Below, one piece after another: positions 35,819 through 42,804 of a DNA stretch of 42,804 nt. Numbering within the stretch: the first letter of the stretch is position 1; every line of letters begins with the position of its first letter. The translations under genes and the position numbers were made by a program. Below the pieces are notes generated by a model. It had not been told where the DNA came from. It was given only the letters and a program-made list of their open reading frames with translations, and did not search any database. Source of the stretch: a bacterium (GTDB taxonomy: Bacteria; Bdellovibrionota; Bacteriovoracia; Bacteriovoracales; Bacteriovoracaceae); contig JAUHVL010000027.1 in assembly GCA_030425045.1 (NCBI GenBank), forward strand, positions 1 to 42,804, in the 5' to 3' direction.

Positions 35819-36102
35819 ATTTTATAAACTGATCCCTTTAATTGGAGAGATTTCGTACATAATTTATTAAAACTTAATAGTTCTAAAAACTTACATAATA
35901 CATGTTAAAACATCCATGTTTTACGATAACCAATATTCGGCCATCCATGGCCTAACCCTAAAGAGCAAGTATTGGCCATCTCTACTATTAAAGCGAATAG
36001 ATATTTAAAACTGGCCCACGAAGTGGGTGCGACCACGACGGGAGCATTTTAAATGTCGAAAAACAAGGATGTTTTTTTGGATTTTAATAATGTTAGTAAT
36101 TT
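35819..36102. other. 284-base gap between convergent genes with structured elements
   Basis: Both neighbours end here, so no promoter for a known gene is expected. It holds two inverted repeats with a shared CATCCATG core (35907-35922 and 35939-35952) whose centres are 31 bases apart. It also holds a hairpin CCCAC-GAA-GTGGG (36015-36027) inside an outer ATTTAAAA/TTTTAAAT pairing (36003-36010 with 36047-36054). A frame from 35930 to 36052 reads protein-like but lacks a clear start. A small RNA or a gene remnant is possible; I see no tRNA or known riboswitch. Confidence 0.4.
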
Positions 36103-36711
36103 CTAAATTTTACAATAATTTATAATTTCTTCGATTATTGGATCATAAGATTGTTCCCCACTAATCAGATGGTGGGCCTTCATTTTTGTCTGCTCAACAA
36201 AAGTATCATGCATCGGCTTTACTTGCTTAAAAAATTGATCGTGAACTCCTTGTTCTGTTCTCCCCCTTTCTTCAACATCTCTTTTTAAACGCCGTTGAAA
36301 ACGTACAGTTTCAGGGGTATCGACAAAAATCATCTGATCAAACAACTGACAACAATAATCGTGATGAAAAATTAAAATACCCTCAACAATAATAACTTTT
36401 TTGGGGGCTTGAGGATAATTTACTTCTAACCTTTTATGAGAAGAGAATTCATAAACGGGAATATTAACAGCATTACCTTTTTTAAGTTCTTGTACTTGTT
36501 TGGCAAGAAGTTCAAATTCGAGAGCATCGGGGTGATCAAAATTTATAGAGCCACCATCGTGGTCAAACTTATCTGATTGGTCCAAATAATAACTATCCTG
36601 GAGAAGAACACAGGAATTTTCTTCTCCCATTCTCTGGTGAAGTTCCCGGGCGAGGGTTGTCTTTCCCGAACCACTTCCACCAGCAATACCTATAACAATA
36701 CAGTTTTTCAT
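36103..36711 (-). CDS. udk: Uridine kinase
   Basis: A 202-residue P-loop kinase: IAGGSGSGKTTLA (9-21), then LLQDSYYLDQ and NFDHPDALEF, all typical of uridine kinase. It phosphorylates uridine and cytidine to UMP and CMP with NTP. Its ATG overlaps the upp stop by four bases. It is the last gene of the pyrimidine operon, where it could feed prey- or medium-derived uridine into the UMP pool that the URC branch then degrades. Confidence 0.92.
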   Translation of the reverse strand: MKNCIVIGIAGGSGSGKTTLARELHQRMGEENSCVLLQDSYYLDQSDKFDHDGGSINFDHPDALEFELLAKQVQELKKGNAVNIPVYEFSSHKRLEVNYPQAPKKVIIVEGILIFHHDYCCQLFDQMIFVDTPETVRFQRRLKRDVEERGRTEQGVHDQFFKQVKPMHDTFVEQTKMKAHHLISGEQSYDPIIEEIINYCKI

Positions 36712-37340
36712 TTTGTTTTAAATAATCTATCCCCGGCATCACCAAGTCCTGGAACGAGGTAGCCTTCTTCTGTTAGCTCAGCTTCTGTTGATAAACTATA
36801 AATATCCACATCCGGATGAAAGTGATGAACTTTTTCAACACCTTCTTTCGACGCTAAAATAGAAATGACTTTTATTCTACCGACTTCATAGTTTTTTAAT
36901 CTATCAAGCGCTGCGACCATTGTATCAGCTGTAGCAATTAAAGGATCACATATCAAAATATCTTTTCCTTTTACATCAGCAGGAAGTTTAAAATAATACT
37001 CCACTGTGTTTTTTATAAATTTATCGCGATAAATTCCAATAAAACCAGCTGGGGCAAATGGCATCATTGTTAAAATAGCGTCTAACATACCATTACCGGC
37101 CCTCAAAACCGAAACAACAACAGGAGGATTGGTAATACGATCTATTTCTGTTTTACAGATGGGTGTTTCAATGGACAAGCGATCAAATTGATCCCAGTCT
37201 CTCATGACCTCGTAAACCATGAGACCACTAATTTGCTTTGTCACTTCTCTAAAACGAGCAGATGTTGTTTCCTTATCTCTTAATAATCCTAACTTATGTT
37301 TAAGTAGAGGATGATCAATTTCAATATAACGTCCCTTCAT
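36708..37340 (-). CDS. upp: Uracil phosphoribosyltransferase
   Basis: A 210-residue type I phosphoribosyltransferase. The PRPP-binding block is DPLIATADTMVAALDRL (a variant of the common DPMLATGGT), the substrate loop is VVSVLRAGNGMLDAIL, and the end GLGDAGDRLF is the usual C-terminal uracil-site motif. It makes UMP from uracil and PRPP. AGGA lies nine bases before the ATG. It lies 16 bases after the URC4 gene, which is the expected partner in URC uracil catabolism (the yeast equivalent is URC6). Confidence 0.93.
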   Translation of the reverse strand: MKGRYIEIDHPLLKHKLGLLRDKETTSARFREVTKQISGLMVYEVMRDWDQFDRLSIETPICKTEIDRITNPPVVVSVLRAGNGMLDAILTMMPFAPAGFIGIYRDKFIKNTVEYYFKLPADVKGKDILICDPLIATADTMVAALDRLKNYEVGRIKVISILASKEGVEKVHHFHPDVDIYSLSTEAELTEEGYLVPGLGDAGDRLFKTK

Positions 37341-37356
37341 TTCTTTATTCCTTTAA

Positions 37357-38547
37357 TCAAAAAACTGTTCCATCACTTTTTAGTTTTAGTGGAGGGCCTC
37401 CTCCATCACGTTTCTGAGCAAGTCGTCTTCCTGTCCACCAGGTTCCTCCTTCAAGTGCTTTTACAAGAGGAAACTCTTCTTCACTTTTATTGAGCTTCTT
37501 TCTCAACTCATCAGATATAATATCCAGTAAACAAATCGTGAGAGCTCTCCACTCTATAATAAGATCTGACGATGGGAGGTGCTCTTCATTTATAAGACTA
37601 TTGTCTTTAAGTGAGATGAGACCACTATCAAGAAGTAAACCACCGTTTCGGTACTCGGGAAGCCCCGTCATAGAGTTCAACTCCGTCACTTTTCTACCAG
37701 ATTCACTTATTGGCTCAATCATTGAATAAGTCAGCCATTGAGATAATTTATGAAAAGGAACCAGGGAATGTAGAGAATTACTTCCTAATTTACTATAGGA
37801 CCAAACGTCTCCTAAATTGGTATCACCAATATATGTTCGGCCTGGCCAAATATTACCAAAGTTCTTTAAGACAATCTTTAGCAAGTCACTCGCTTTTAAA
37901 CTTTGATCAACTTTATCTAAAATATTTCCAGGTCTTCCCTCTACAGAATGAGAAAGCTCTTTAATTAAATTAACTCTCCCCTCTAAGCCTTCAAGAGGAT
38001 TGTCGTCACTAACTTGAAACCCATCCTTTAAAAGATCCACACTGAAGCTTTCAAGTTTTGAGTTATCACAACGATAAGGGTTGCTTGTATCACTTGAAAA
38101 ATCACCTCGACAAAACATATGGTAGCTTGCAATAGCGAGGCCTTCACTTCGACTAAAAGTTTGACCTGTTTTTTCTTCAAGGTATGTCCAGTTATCACCT
38201 GCTCCTGCATCTAGAAGAACTGAAACAATCACAAGGTCTAATTTACTTTTGCATTGTTCATCTTGATCGAGATGGGAGATGAGACCATTAAACTCAGCAT
38301 TTCGATCAACACCACCGGCATTGAAATGTCCCCAGCGAGAATGAAAAGGTATATCAAGATCGGGATAGTTTTCTCTCGTTACTTTTTCAACAAGCGCTAC
38401 CGTTTCTTCAAGTTTTTCAGGATGATAATCAAAAGATGTCTCACCTTTTTTAGTCAGCTCAAAAATTAAAGCGGCCCTATCTCTGATAGCACGAGGATCA
38501 AGAAGGTATTCAATATCTTCTTTAGTGCCCACAATATTATTCTTCAA
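37357..38547 (-). CDS. URC4-type (DUF1688) uracil catabolism protein
   Basis: A 396-residue protein of the DUF1688 family, called URC4 in yeast and urg3 in fission yeast. Recognisable blocks are LLDPRAIRDRAALIF near the start, PFHSRWGHFNAGGVDR, LLDAGAGDNWTY, SRSEGLAIASYHMF, and GGTWWTGRRLAQKRDGGGPPL at the end. Biochemistry is unsettled; genetics ties it to degradation of uracil or its nucleotide. The long frame opens at 38598, but AGGGGAG at 38559-38553 lies five bases before TTG 38547, overlapping the URC1 stop by 11 bases, so I choose TTG. URC1 precedes it and upp follows, completing a URC set. Confidence 0.88.
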   Translation of the reverse strand: MKNNIVGTKEDIEYLLDPRAIRDRAALIFELTKKGETSFDYHPEKLEETVALVEKVTRENYPDLDIPFHSRWGHFNAGGVDRNAEFNGLISHLDQDEQCKSKLDLVIVSVLLDAGAGDNWTYLEEKTGQTFSRSEGLAIASYHMFCRGDFSSDTSNPYRCDNSKLESFSVDLLKDGFQVSDDNPLEGLEGRVNLIKELSHSVEGRPGNILDKVDQSLKASDLLKIVLKNFGNIWPGRTYIGDTNLGDVWSYSKLGSNSLHSLVPFHKLSQWLTYSMIEPISESGRKVTELNSMTGLPEYRNGGLLLDSGLISLKDNSLINEEHLPSSDLIIEWRALTICLLDIISDELRKKLNKSEEEFPLVKALEGGTWWTGRRLAQKRDGGGPPLKLKSDGTVF

Positions 38548-39784
38548 GTTTTCTCCCCTGAACTTCTTGTAATTCACCATCGTCTTTGACATCACCATCG
38601 GTAAAATAACCGGCGGCTTTTTTAGCCTCGATTTCTACTTGAGCATCGGCGGGTATAAGTTCTTTAGGAATTGAAATTCTATTGACGACCTCAATACCAC
38701 TTTTGACGATAGAATCGTATTTCATATTACTCATTGAATGAAGATTATGAATCTTTTTCACACCCAGAAAATGTAATGGGTCAGGCATTAACTCTTGAAA
38801 TCTTGCATCCTCTACACCTGCGACACATTCAGTTCTATAAAAATAATTTTTCGCCGAGTCTCCACCTTCTTGTCTTTTTCTTGCGTTATAAACAAGAAAC
38901 TTCGTTACTTCACCTAGGGCCCGTCCTTCTTTTCTGTAATAAACAACAAGTCCAACACCACCTGCTTGAGCAGTTTTGGCGGCATGTTCAATCCCATAGG
39001 TGAGATAAGGACGACATGTACAAATATCAGAACCAAAAACATCACTACCATTACATTCATCGTGAACTCGACAGCTTAACTCTGTTTTGGGATCTGATAA
39101 TTTCTCAGGATCACCAAAGATATACGCCGTGACACTTCCAATGGGAGGTAATAAAACATGAAGATCAGGTCTTGTTACCAGCTCTGGAAACATTCCCCCA
39201 GTTTCTTGAAATAAAATTTTTCTAAGCTCGCCTTCTTCTAAATTTAATCTTTTTGCAATTCCCGGAAGATACCAAACGGGCTCAAAAGCGACTTTTGTAA
39301 TTTTAATATCGCCAGCTTTTGTCACAATTTTTCCATCTGGCTTAATTCGCCCTTCTTCTACAGCAGTATAAATTTCAGGAATTTGTAAATGTGCCTGAGT
39401 GATAGCAATAGTCGGACGAATGTCCATCCCTGCTTCAAGAGATTTCTTAAAATGTAAATTAACATCGACACCCCATGGGTCGATAGAAACAATTTTTTCG
39501 GGATCAAACCATGATTCTTGAGGTTTGATATTCCATGTTCCCTCTGTATTTTCTAAATCTGGTTTATGTTCTGGCGAATAGTCTCCAGCAGCAATCGAGA
39601 GTGCACGATAGACAGTATAACTTCCGCTATGAGTTCCAATGGCGTTTCTCATATTAGTATCGGTTAGAGATCCAATAATTGGCCCTCTTTCTTCAGCACT
39701 TTTCGCTCCCCAGTTTATTTTTGGGTAGTCTTTATAAACTTGGTTTGAGTGAGACGTAAGTACGACGTGTGATGATCTTTTCAT
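38537..39784 (-). CDS. URC1-type GTP-cyclohydrolase-II-like protein
   Basis: A 415-residue protein of the URC1 family, related to RibA. The zinc-binding block is CRVHDECNGSDVFGSDICTC (238-257, ligands Cys244, Cys255, Cys257); RKEGR at 284-288 matches the GTP-cyclohydrolase II active-site loop. The N-terminal 215 residues and the C-terminal extension set it apart from RibA. In yeast URC1 is essential for uracil degradation by the URC pathway and probably opens a pyrimidine nucleotide ring; the exact reaction is inferred. ATG 39784 is chosen because AAGGA lies six bases ahead. It follows the mmsA-like gene by 17 bases. Confidence 0.88.
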   Translation of the reverse strand: MKRSSHVVLTSHSNQVYKDYPKINWGAKSAEERGPIIGSLTDTNMRNAIGTHSGSYTVYRALSIAAGDYSPEHKPDLENTEGTWNIKPQESWFDPEKIVSIDPWGVDVNLHFKKSLEAGMDIRPTIAITQAHLQIPEIYTAVEEGRIKPDGKIVTKAGDIKITKVAFEPVWYLPGIAKRLNLEEGELRKILFQETGGMFPELVTRPDLHVLLPPIGSVTAYIFGDPEKLSDPKTELSCRVHDECNGSDVFGSDICTCRPYLTYGIEHAAKTAQAGGVGLVVYYRKEGRALGEVTKFLVYNARKRQEGGDSAKNYFYRTECVAGVEDARFQELMPDPLHFLGVKKIHNLHSMSNMKYDSIVKSGIEVVNRISIPKELIPADAQVEIEAKKAAGYFTDGDVKDDGELQEVQGRKLEE

Positions 39785-39801
39785 AAACATTCCTTCAATT
39801 A

Positions 39802-41271
39802 TTAAGACATCCAATTATTATCTGATTGTTTTTCCCACTTTGTTGTTACCTTCTTAAGGTCACTCCAAAAGTTTAACGAAGTTTCGCCAGTAATATCTCC
39901 ATGGCCAAACTTTGAATCATTAATACCACCAAATGAAAAAGGCTCTCTAGGTACGGGGACTCCTACATTGACTCCAACCATACCGGCTGACGCTTGCTCA
40001 ATGACCTTTTCAGCCAAAGCACCATTAGATGTAAAAACACTACAAGCATTTCCATAAGAGATACTATTTTCTATTTCCATAGCTTCAGTGATATCTTTAC
40101 AACGGATAATACTTAAAACAGGTCCAAAAAGTTCTTTAATATGGGCTTCACTTTGAGGTTTAACATTATCTAAAATTGTTGGACCAAGCCAATAGCCCCC
40201 TTCAAATCCTTTCGGAGCGGGAGCATTCCTTCCGTCGAGAATAACAGAAGCACCATCTGCTACTGCTCTTTCAGTAGCTGATTCTAAAAACTCTTTTTGC
40301 TCTTTAGTAATGATGGCACCCATACTTTCACCGAGTGTTTGAGAGCTTGCTGTCTTTTTTATTTCACTAATATGTTTTTCAACATCACCAACGGCCAATA
40401 AAACGGAGGCGGCCATACACCTTTGCCCGGCACAACCAGTAAAAGAATTGGATATTCCAACTCCTGATAATTCGGGATTGGCATCTGGTAAAAGAACGAT
40501 ATGGTTTTTCGCTCCCCCAAGAGCAAGAACTCTTTTACCAAGTGTGGTTCCACGTTGATAAACAGATTTTGCAACGGCCGTGGAGCCAACAAAGGCAATC
40601 GCTTTTATTTTAGGATGATCAATTAGGGCTTCTGCGCATTCTCTACTACCTTGTACGACACTAAAAACACCTTCAGGAAGGCCGGCCTCTTTTAATGCCT
40701 CGGCAATAGCAATAGATGTCAGCGGTGTTTTTTCTGAAGGCTTCCAGACGTAACAATTACCCAAGGTAAGAGCGATAGGAATAGTCCACATAGGAACCAT
40801 GGCCGGAAAGTTAAAAGGAGTTATACTGGCGACAACTCCAAGAGGTCTTCGTCTATACTCACAGCTCACCCCTCTGGAGACTTCCATTTTGCCCATGGTA
40901 TCTAAATTTTGAAGTGAAAGGGCAAACTCCAAAACTTCGATGCCTTTTAATAAACCTGCTTTTCCTTCATTAAATGTTTTTCCGGACTCACTACATTTAA
41001 TATGAGTGATTTTATCAATGTCTCGTAAAAGAATATCGCGAAAGTTAAACATTATTCGCGTTCTTTCTTTTAGAGGGGTTTTCGACCAAGAATGAAAGGC
41101 CTTTAAAGCTGAACCTACGGCTTGATCAATGTCATTTTTATCAGAGTGATAAAAACGTCCAATTTCTTTTCCCGTGTAAGGTGAAACAACTGGTGAGAAT
41201 TCTCCAGAACCTTTAACCCATTGGTTATTAACAAAATTTAAACAATCACTCATTTTTGGTATTTCAATCAT
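39802..41271 (-). CDS. mmsA: Methylmalonate/malonate semialdehyde dehydrogenase (MmsA-type, CoA-acylating)
   Basis: A 489-residue aldehyde dehydrogenase. Visible blocks: ITPFNFPAMVP (150-160), WKPSEKTP, FVGSTAVA and the catalytic GQRCM (Cys285). The general-base Glu of ordinary aldehyde dehydrogenases is absent (LALGGAKNH), the mark of the CoA-dependent MmsA group. MmsA converts malonate or methylmalonate semialdehyde to acetyl- or propionyl-CoA. In this operon its role is probably to drain the three-carbon product of uracil degradation. ATG 41271 is chosen over GTG 41280 because AAGTGA lies five bases ahead. A promoter is visible upstream. Confidence 0.87.
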   Translation of the reverse strand: MIEIPKMSDCLNFVNNQWVKGSGEFSPVVSPYTGKEIGRFYHSDKNDIDQAVGSALKAFHSWSKTPLKERTRIMFNFRDILLRDIDKITHIKCSESGKTFNEGKAGLLKGIEVLEFALSLQNLDTMGKMEVSRGVSCEYRRRPLGVVASITPFNFPAMVPMWTIPIALTLGNCYVWKPSEKTPLTSIAIAEALKEAGLPEGVFSVVQGSRECAEALIDHPKIKAIAFVGSTAVAKSVYQRGTTLGKRVLALGGAKNHIVLLPDANPELSGVGISNSFTGCAGQRCMAASVLLAVGDVEKHISEIKKTASSQTLGESMGAIITKEQKEFLESATERAVADGASVILDGRNAPAPKGFEGGYWLGPTILDNVKPQSEAHIKELFGPVLSIIRCKDITEAMEIENSISYGNACSVFTSNGALAEKVIEQASAGMVGVNVGVPVPREPFSFGGINDSKFGHGDITGETSLNFWSDLKKVTTKWEKQSDNNWMS

Positions 41272-41301
41272 ATTTATCACTTTAAAAAATGGAAAAGAAT
41301 T

Positions 41302-41330
41302 ATTCTAGGCCTCGGAAGCTAACCCGTCTA
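41302..41330 (-). promoter_or_regulatory. Promoter of the mmsA-URC1-URC4-upp-udk operon
   Basis: On the minus strand TAGACG (41330-41325) is followed after 17 bases by TAGAAT (41307-41302), 30 bases before the mmsA start. No operator is obvious. Confidence 0.5.
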
Positions 41331-41389
41331 GCATTTTACTATGTGCACAAAGAGGAATTTTATTGTAAATATTTATTGATGCGCTTTGA

Positions 41390-42280
41390 CTAAGCAATTT
41401 CATCGAGCAAGCCGCTTTCATTTATCTCTCTTAAAATTTTCTTAGCGCCTGCTTTTTCAATCAATGTTTTAAAATGTCGAAGCTTGTGATTGGTTAAATC
41501 ATCCGCCCCCATTTCTTTTAATATTTGAAGATGGTCCTTTTCATTTAATGAGGAAATTACCTGCTCGAGCCTTCTTATCACCCTCAATGGCCCCATACGG
41601 ATCATCTTAAGAAATTGAGAGAGAACATTTTTTAAATACTCTTTTTCCTTATCGTCTAAATTATTTTCGTCAAAAATAGCAACTCCAGATCCATGGTGAG
41701 AAGCTTCATCAACAAGAATACTTTTTAAATCTGCTTTTAAATCAGAATTCAAACAATCGTTCATAAGCATTGTGTAATGATCAATGCCCCACCCTTCTAA
41801 AAGAACCTGAATCATAAAAACAAGAGTTAGCTTTGGCCCATTTTCTAATAATTCATCGAGATAATGCAAAAAAGGATTACTTTTACAATCTAATTCTTCT
41901 CTCAAAAGGTAGCGTCTAACCATCGCGAAATGTCTAATCTCATCACCAACAAAACAACCATAAAGGAGACGATCATCAATTGTTTGACTTAGAGCAATCA
42001 TCTTTGCCCCATAAATAGTTCCCGATTTTTCGATATGAAAAGCTTCTTCAATGCGGTCTTGAGATAGCTCTTCTAAGACGATATGTTTTTTTTCATCGGG
42101 TAGTTTTTGGAAAAGCTCAACCTTATCTAGGCCAAAAGAAGCTTCTCCCCAAAATATTCCATTTTCTAAGTTGAGATCGGGATAGTCTTTCAAACGCGCC
42201 TTCACAAAAGGAGCAACAAGAGGATTCTTTTTGGTATGTAAATCAATCATCCCAACATGGATATCAATCGTCTTTTTCAT
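41390..42280 (-). CDS. Ferritin-like di-iron protein
   Basis: A 296-residue helical protein. The four-helix di-iron pattern is visible: EEAFHIEKSG (ligand Glu in 78-84), DEIRHF (Glu114, His117), EGWGIDHY (Glu162, with His168 nearby), and DEASHHG (Glu192, His195). This E / ExxH / E / ExxH order belongs to ferritin-like oxidases, oxygenases and N-oxygenases. Which reaction is unknown. A C-terminal helical extension (about 225-296) is extra. The start lacks a good ribosome binding site. It lies 18 bases after the nitroreductase stop, so they were probably cotranscribed. Confidence 0.78.
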   Translation of the reverse strand: MKKTIDIHVGMIDLHTKKNPLVAPFVKARLKDYPDLNLENGIFWGEASFGLDKVELFQKLPDEKKHIVLEELSQDRIEEAFHIEKSGTIYGAKMIALSQTIDDRLLYGCFVGDEIRHFAMVRRYLLREELDCKSNPFLHYLDELLENGPKLTLVFMIQVLLEGWGIDHYTMLMNDCLNSDLKADLKSILVDEASHHGSGVAIFDENNLDDKEKEYLKNVLSQFLKMIRMGPLRVIRRLEQVISSLNEKDHLQILKEMGADDLTNHKLRHFKTLIEKAGAKKILREINESGLLDEIA

Positions 42281-42298
42281 TATTCTATTATAATTTAT

Positions 42299-42804
42299 TT
42301 AGTGAACTTTAATAAAATTTTCTCGATCAAATCGAATTTGTGTTCCATAAACTCCTTTTTCCGATCTTTTACCTAGCGAAATCACCATCACGACTGAAGC
42401 ATCACTTTCGAGAGACAAAGCATTCCTGATCATTTTGCTATCATAACCTTCCATAGGACAACTATCGTATCCAAGAGCACGAGCTGTTAGCATAATATTT
42501 TCACAAGCAAGCGCAGTTGATTTGACCGCCCAGACTTTCATATCCTGTAAGGAAACAGGCTCTCTTGGTGTCGGTCTAAAAAAACCTCTCACCCATGTCG
42601 CAAAATACTTCAGAGGAAAATAAAGACCAAAAGGTCCTTGATTATAAGCAAGAGGAACAATCTTTTGATAGTAATAGACTGCTGCTTTTGGGGCATCTTT
42701 ATGTTCATGCTCAAAAAGCTCTAACATCATCTTTTGATGCTTTTTCTAAGTATTTGTTCGCGCCACACAAACAATAAGCTCTGCTGCAGTTTTCGCTGCT
42801 GGCT
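42299..42804 (-). pseudogene. Nitroreductase-family protein interrupted by in-frame TAG; 5' end beyond window
   Basis: From the right edge, one frame reads PAAKTAAELIVCVARTNT, then TAG at 42748-42746, then KKHQKMMLELFEHEH and on to the stop at 42299. Both halves read as one nitroreductase; YYYQKIVPLAYNQGPFG, RPTPREPVS, VWAVKSTALACENIMLTA and GYDSCPMEGYD match one subfamily. From memory, relatives carry Trp at the TAG position, so TGG to TAG is likely. A 143-residue product could start at ATG 42730, but it would lack the FMN-binding N-terminal part. Nonsense mutation, sequencing error or readthrough cannot be separated here. The ferritin-like gene follows. Confidence 0.65.

Noticed and set aside
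35819-36102. Cyclic-di-GMP riboswitch or tRNA in the intergenic gap
   Set aside because: No GEMM core sequences and no cloverleaf; only simple inverted repeats are visible.
38548-38598. Longer N-terminus for the URC4 gene
   Set aside because: The longer frame lies inside URC1 and has no ribosome binding site, while TTG 38547 has AGGGGAG at ideal spacing.
38537-39784. Riboflavin biosynthesis RibA
   Set aside because: The cyclohydrolase II motif is present, but the long N-terminal domain, C-terminal extension and linkage to DUF1688 and upp fit URC1 and not riboflavin synthesis.
1-42804. Mobile element, prophage, CRISPR or defence island
   Set aside because: No transposase, integrase, phage structural gene, repeat array or known defence gene was seen; gene style is uniform across the window.

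Overview
The window looks like chromosome from a Gram-negative, AT-rich bacterium of the Bdellovibrionota, most likely the Bacteriovorax/Halobacteriovorax side. The assignment is inferred from gene style: a very high share of secreted proteins and lipoproteins without recognisable domains, peptidoglycan-acting enzymes, AgmX-type and FHA/kinase genes, and short intergenic gaps. No marker gene here fixes the taxonomy. I see no tRNA, rRNA, CRISPR array, insertion sequence or phage module, and no gene-free stretch longer than 300 bases.

Layout. Bases 1-3227 hold a MepA-like endopeptidase cut by the left edge, a CBS-domain protein, a lipoprotein and a lytic-transglycosylase-like protein. Bases 3224-8673 are a minus-strand run of five exported proteins of unknown function. 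Bases 8852-12783 hold a coiled-coil lipoprotein, rpsP-khpA, and a 629-residue exported protein. Bases 13005-19046 encode a 1751-residue cysteine-rich lipoprotein followed directly by a SAM methyltransferase. Bases 19185-23925 hold a tiny membrane protein and a tightly coupled minus-strand operon: Ser/Thr kinase, FHA-like protein, PEGA-like lipoprotein, SGNH hydrolase. Bases 24043-30520 hold an AgmX-domain protein, MgtC, exported hypotheticals, and a thioredoxin-reductase-like/peroxiredoxin-glutaredoxin pair. Bases 30521-35818 hold serC, a beta-barrel/matrixin-protease pair, murD and a METTL25-family methyltransferase. Bases 36103-41280 are a minus-strand pyrimidine operon (mmsA-like, URC1, URC4, upp, udk). 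The right end has a ferritin-like di-iron protein and a nitroreductase interrupted by an in-frame TAG.

How the genes fit together. The strongest functional unit is the URC-type uracil catabolism operon. Uracil would be charged to UMP by Upp, processed by the URC1/URC4 proteins, and the three-carbon product sent to acetyl-CoA by an MmsA-type dehydrogenase; this would suit a bacterium that digests nucleic acids. The best candidate for an undescribed system is the kinase-FHA-lipoprotein-SGNH operon, which could link a membrane kinase to an envelope-modifying enzyme. The giant lipoprotein with its coupled methyltransferase, and the matrixin protease with a C-terminal tail resembling a sorting signal, are further envelope systems worth attention.
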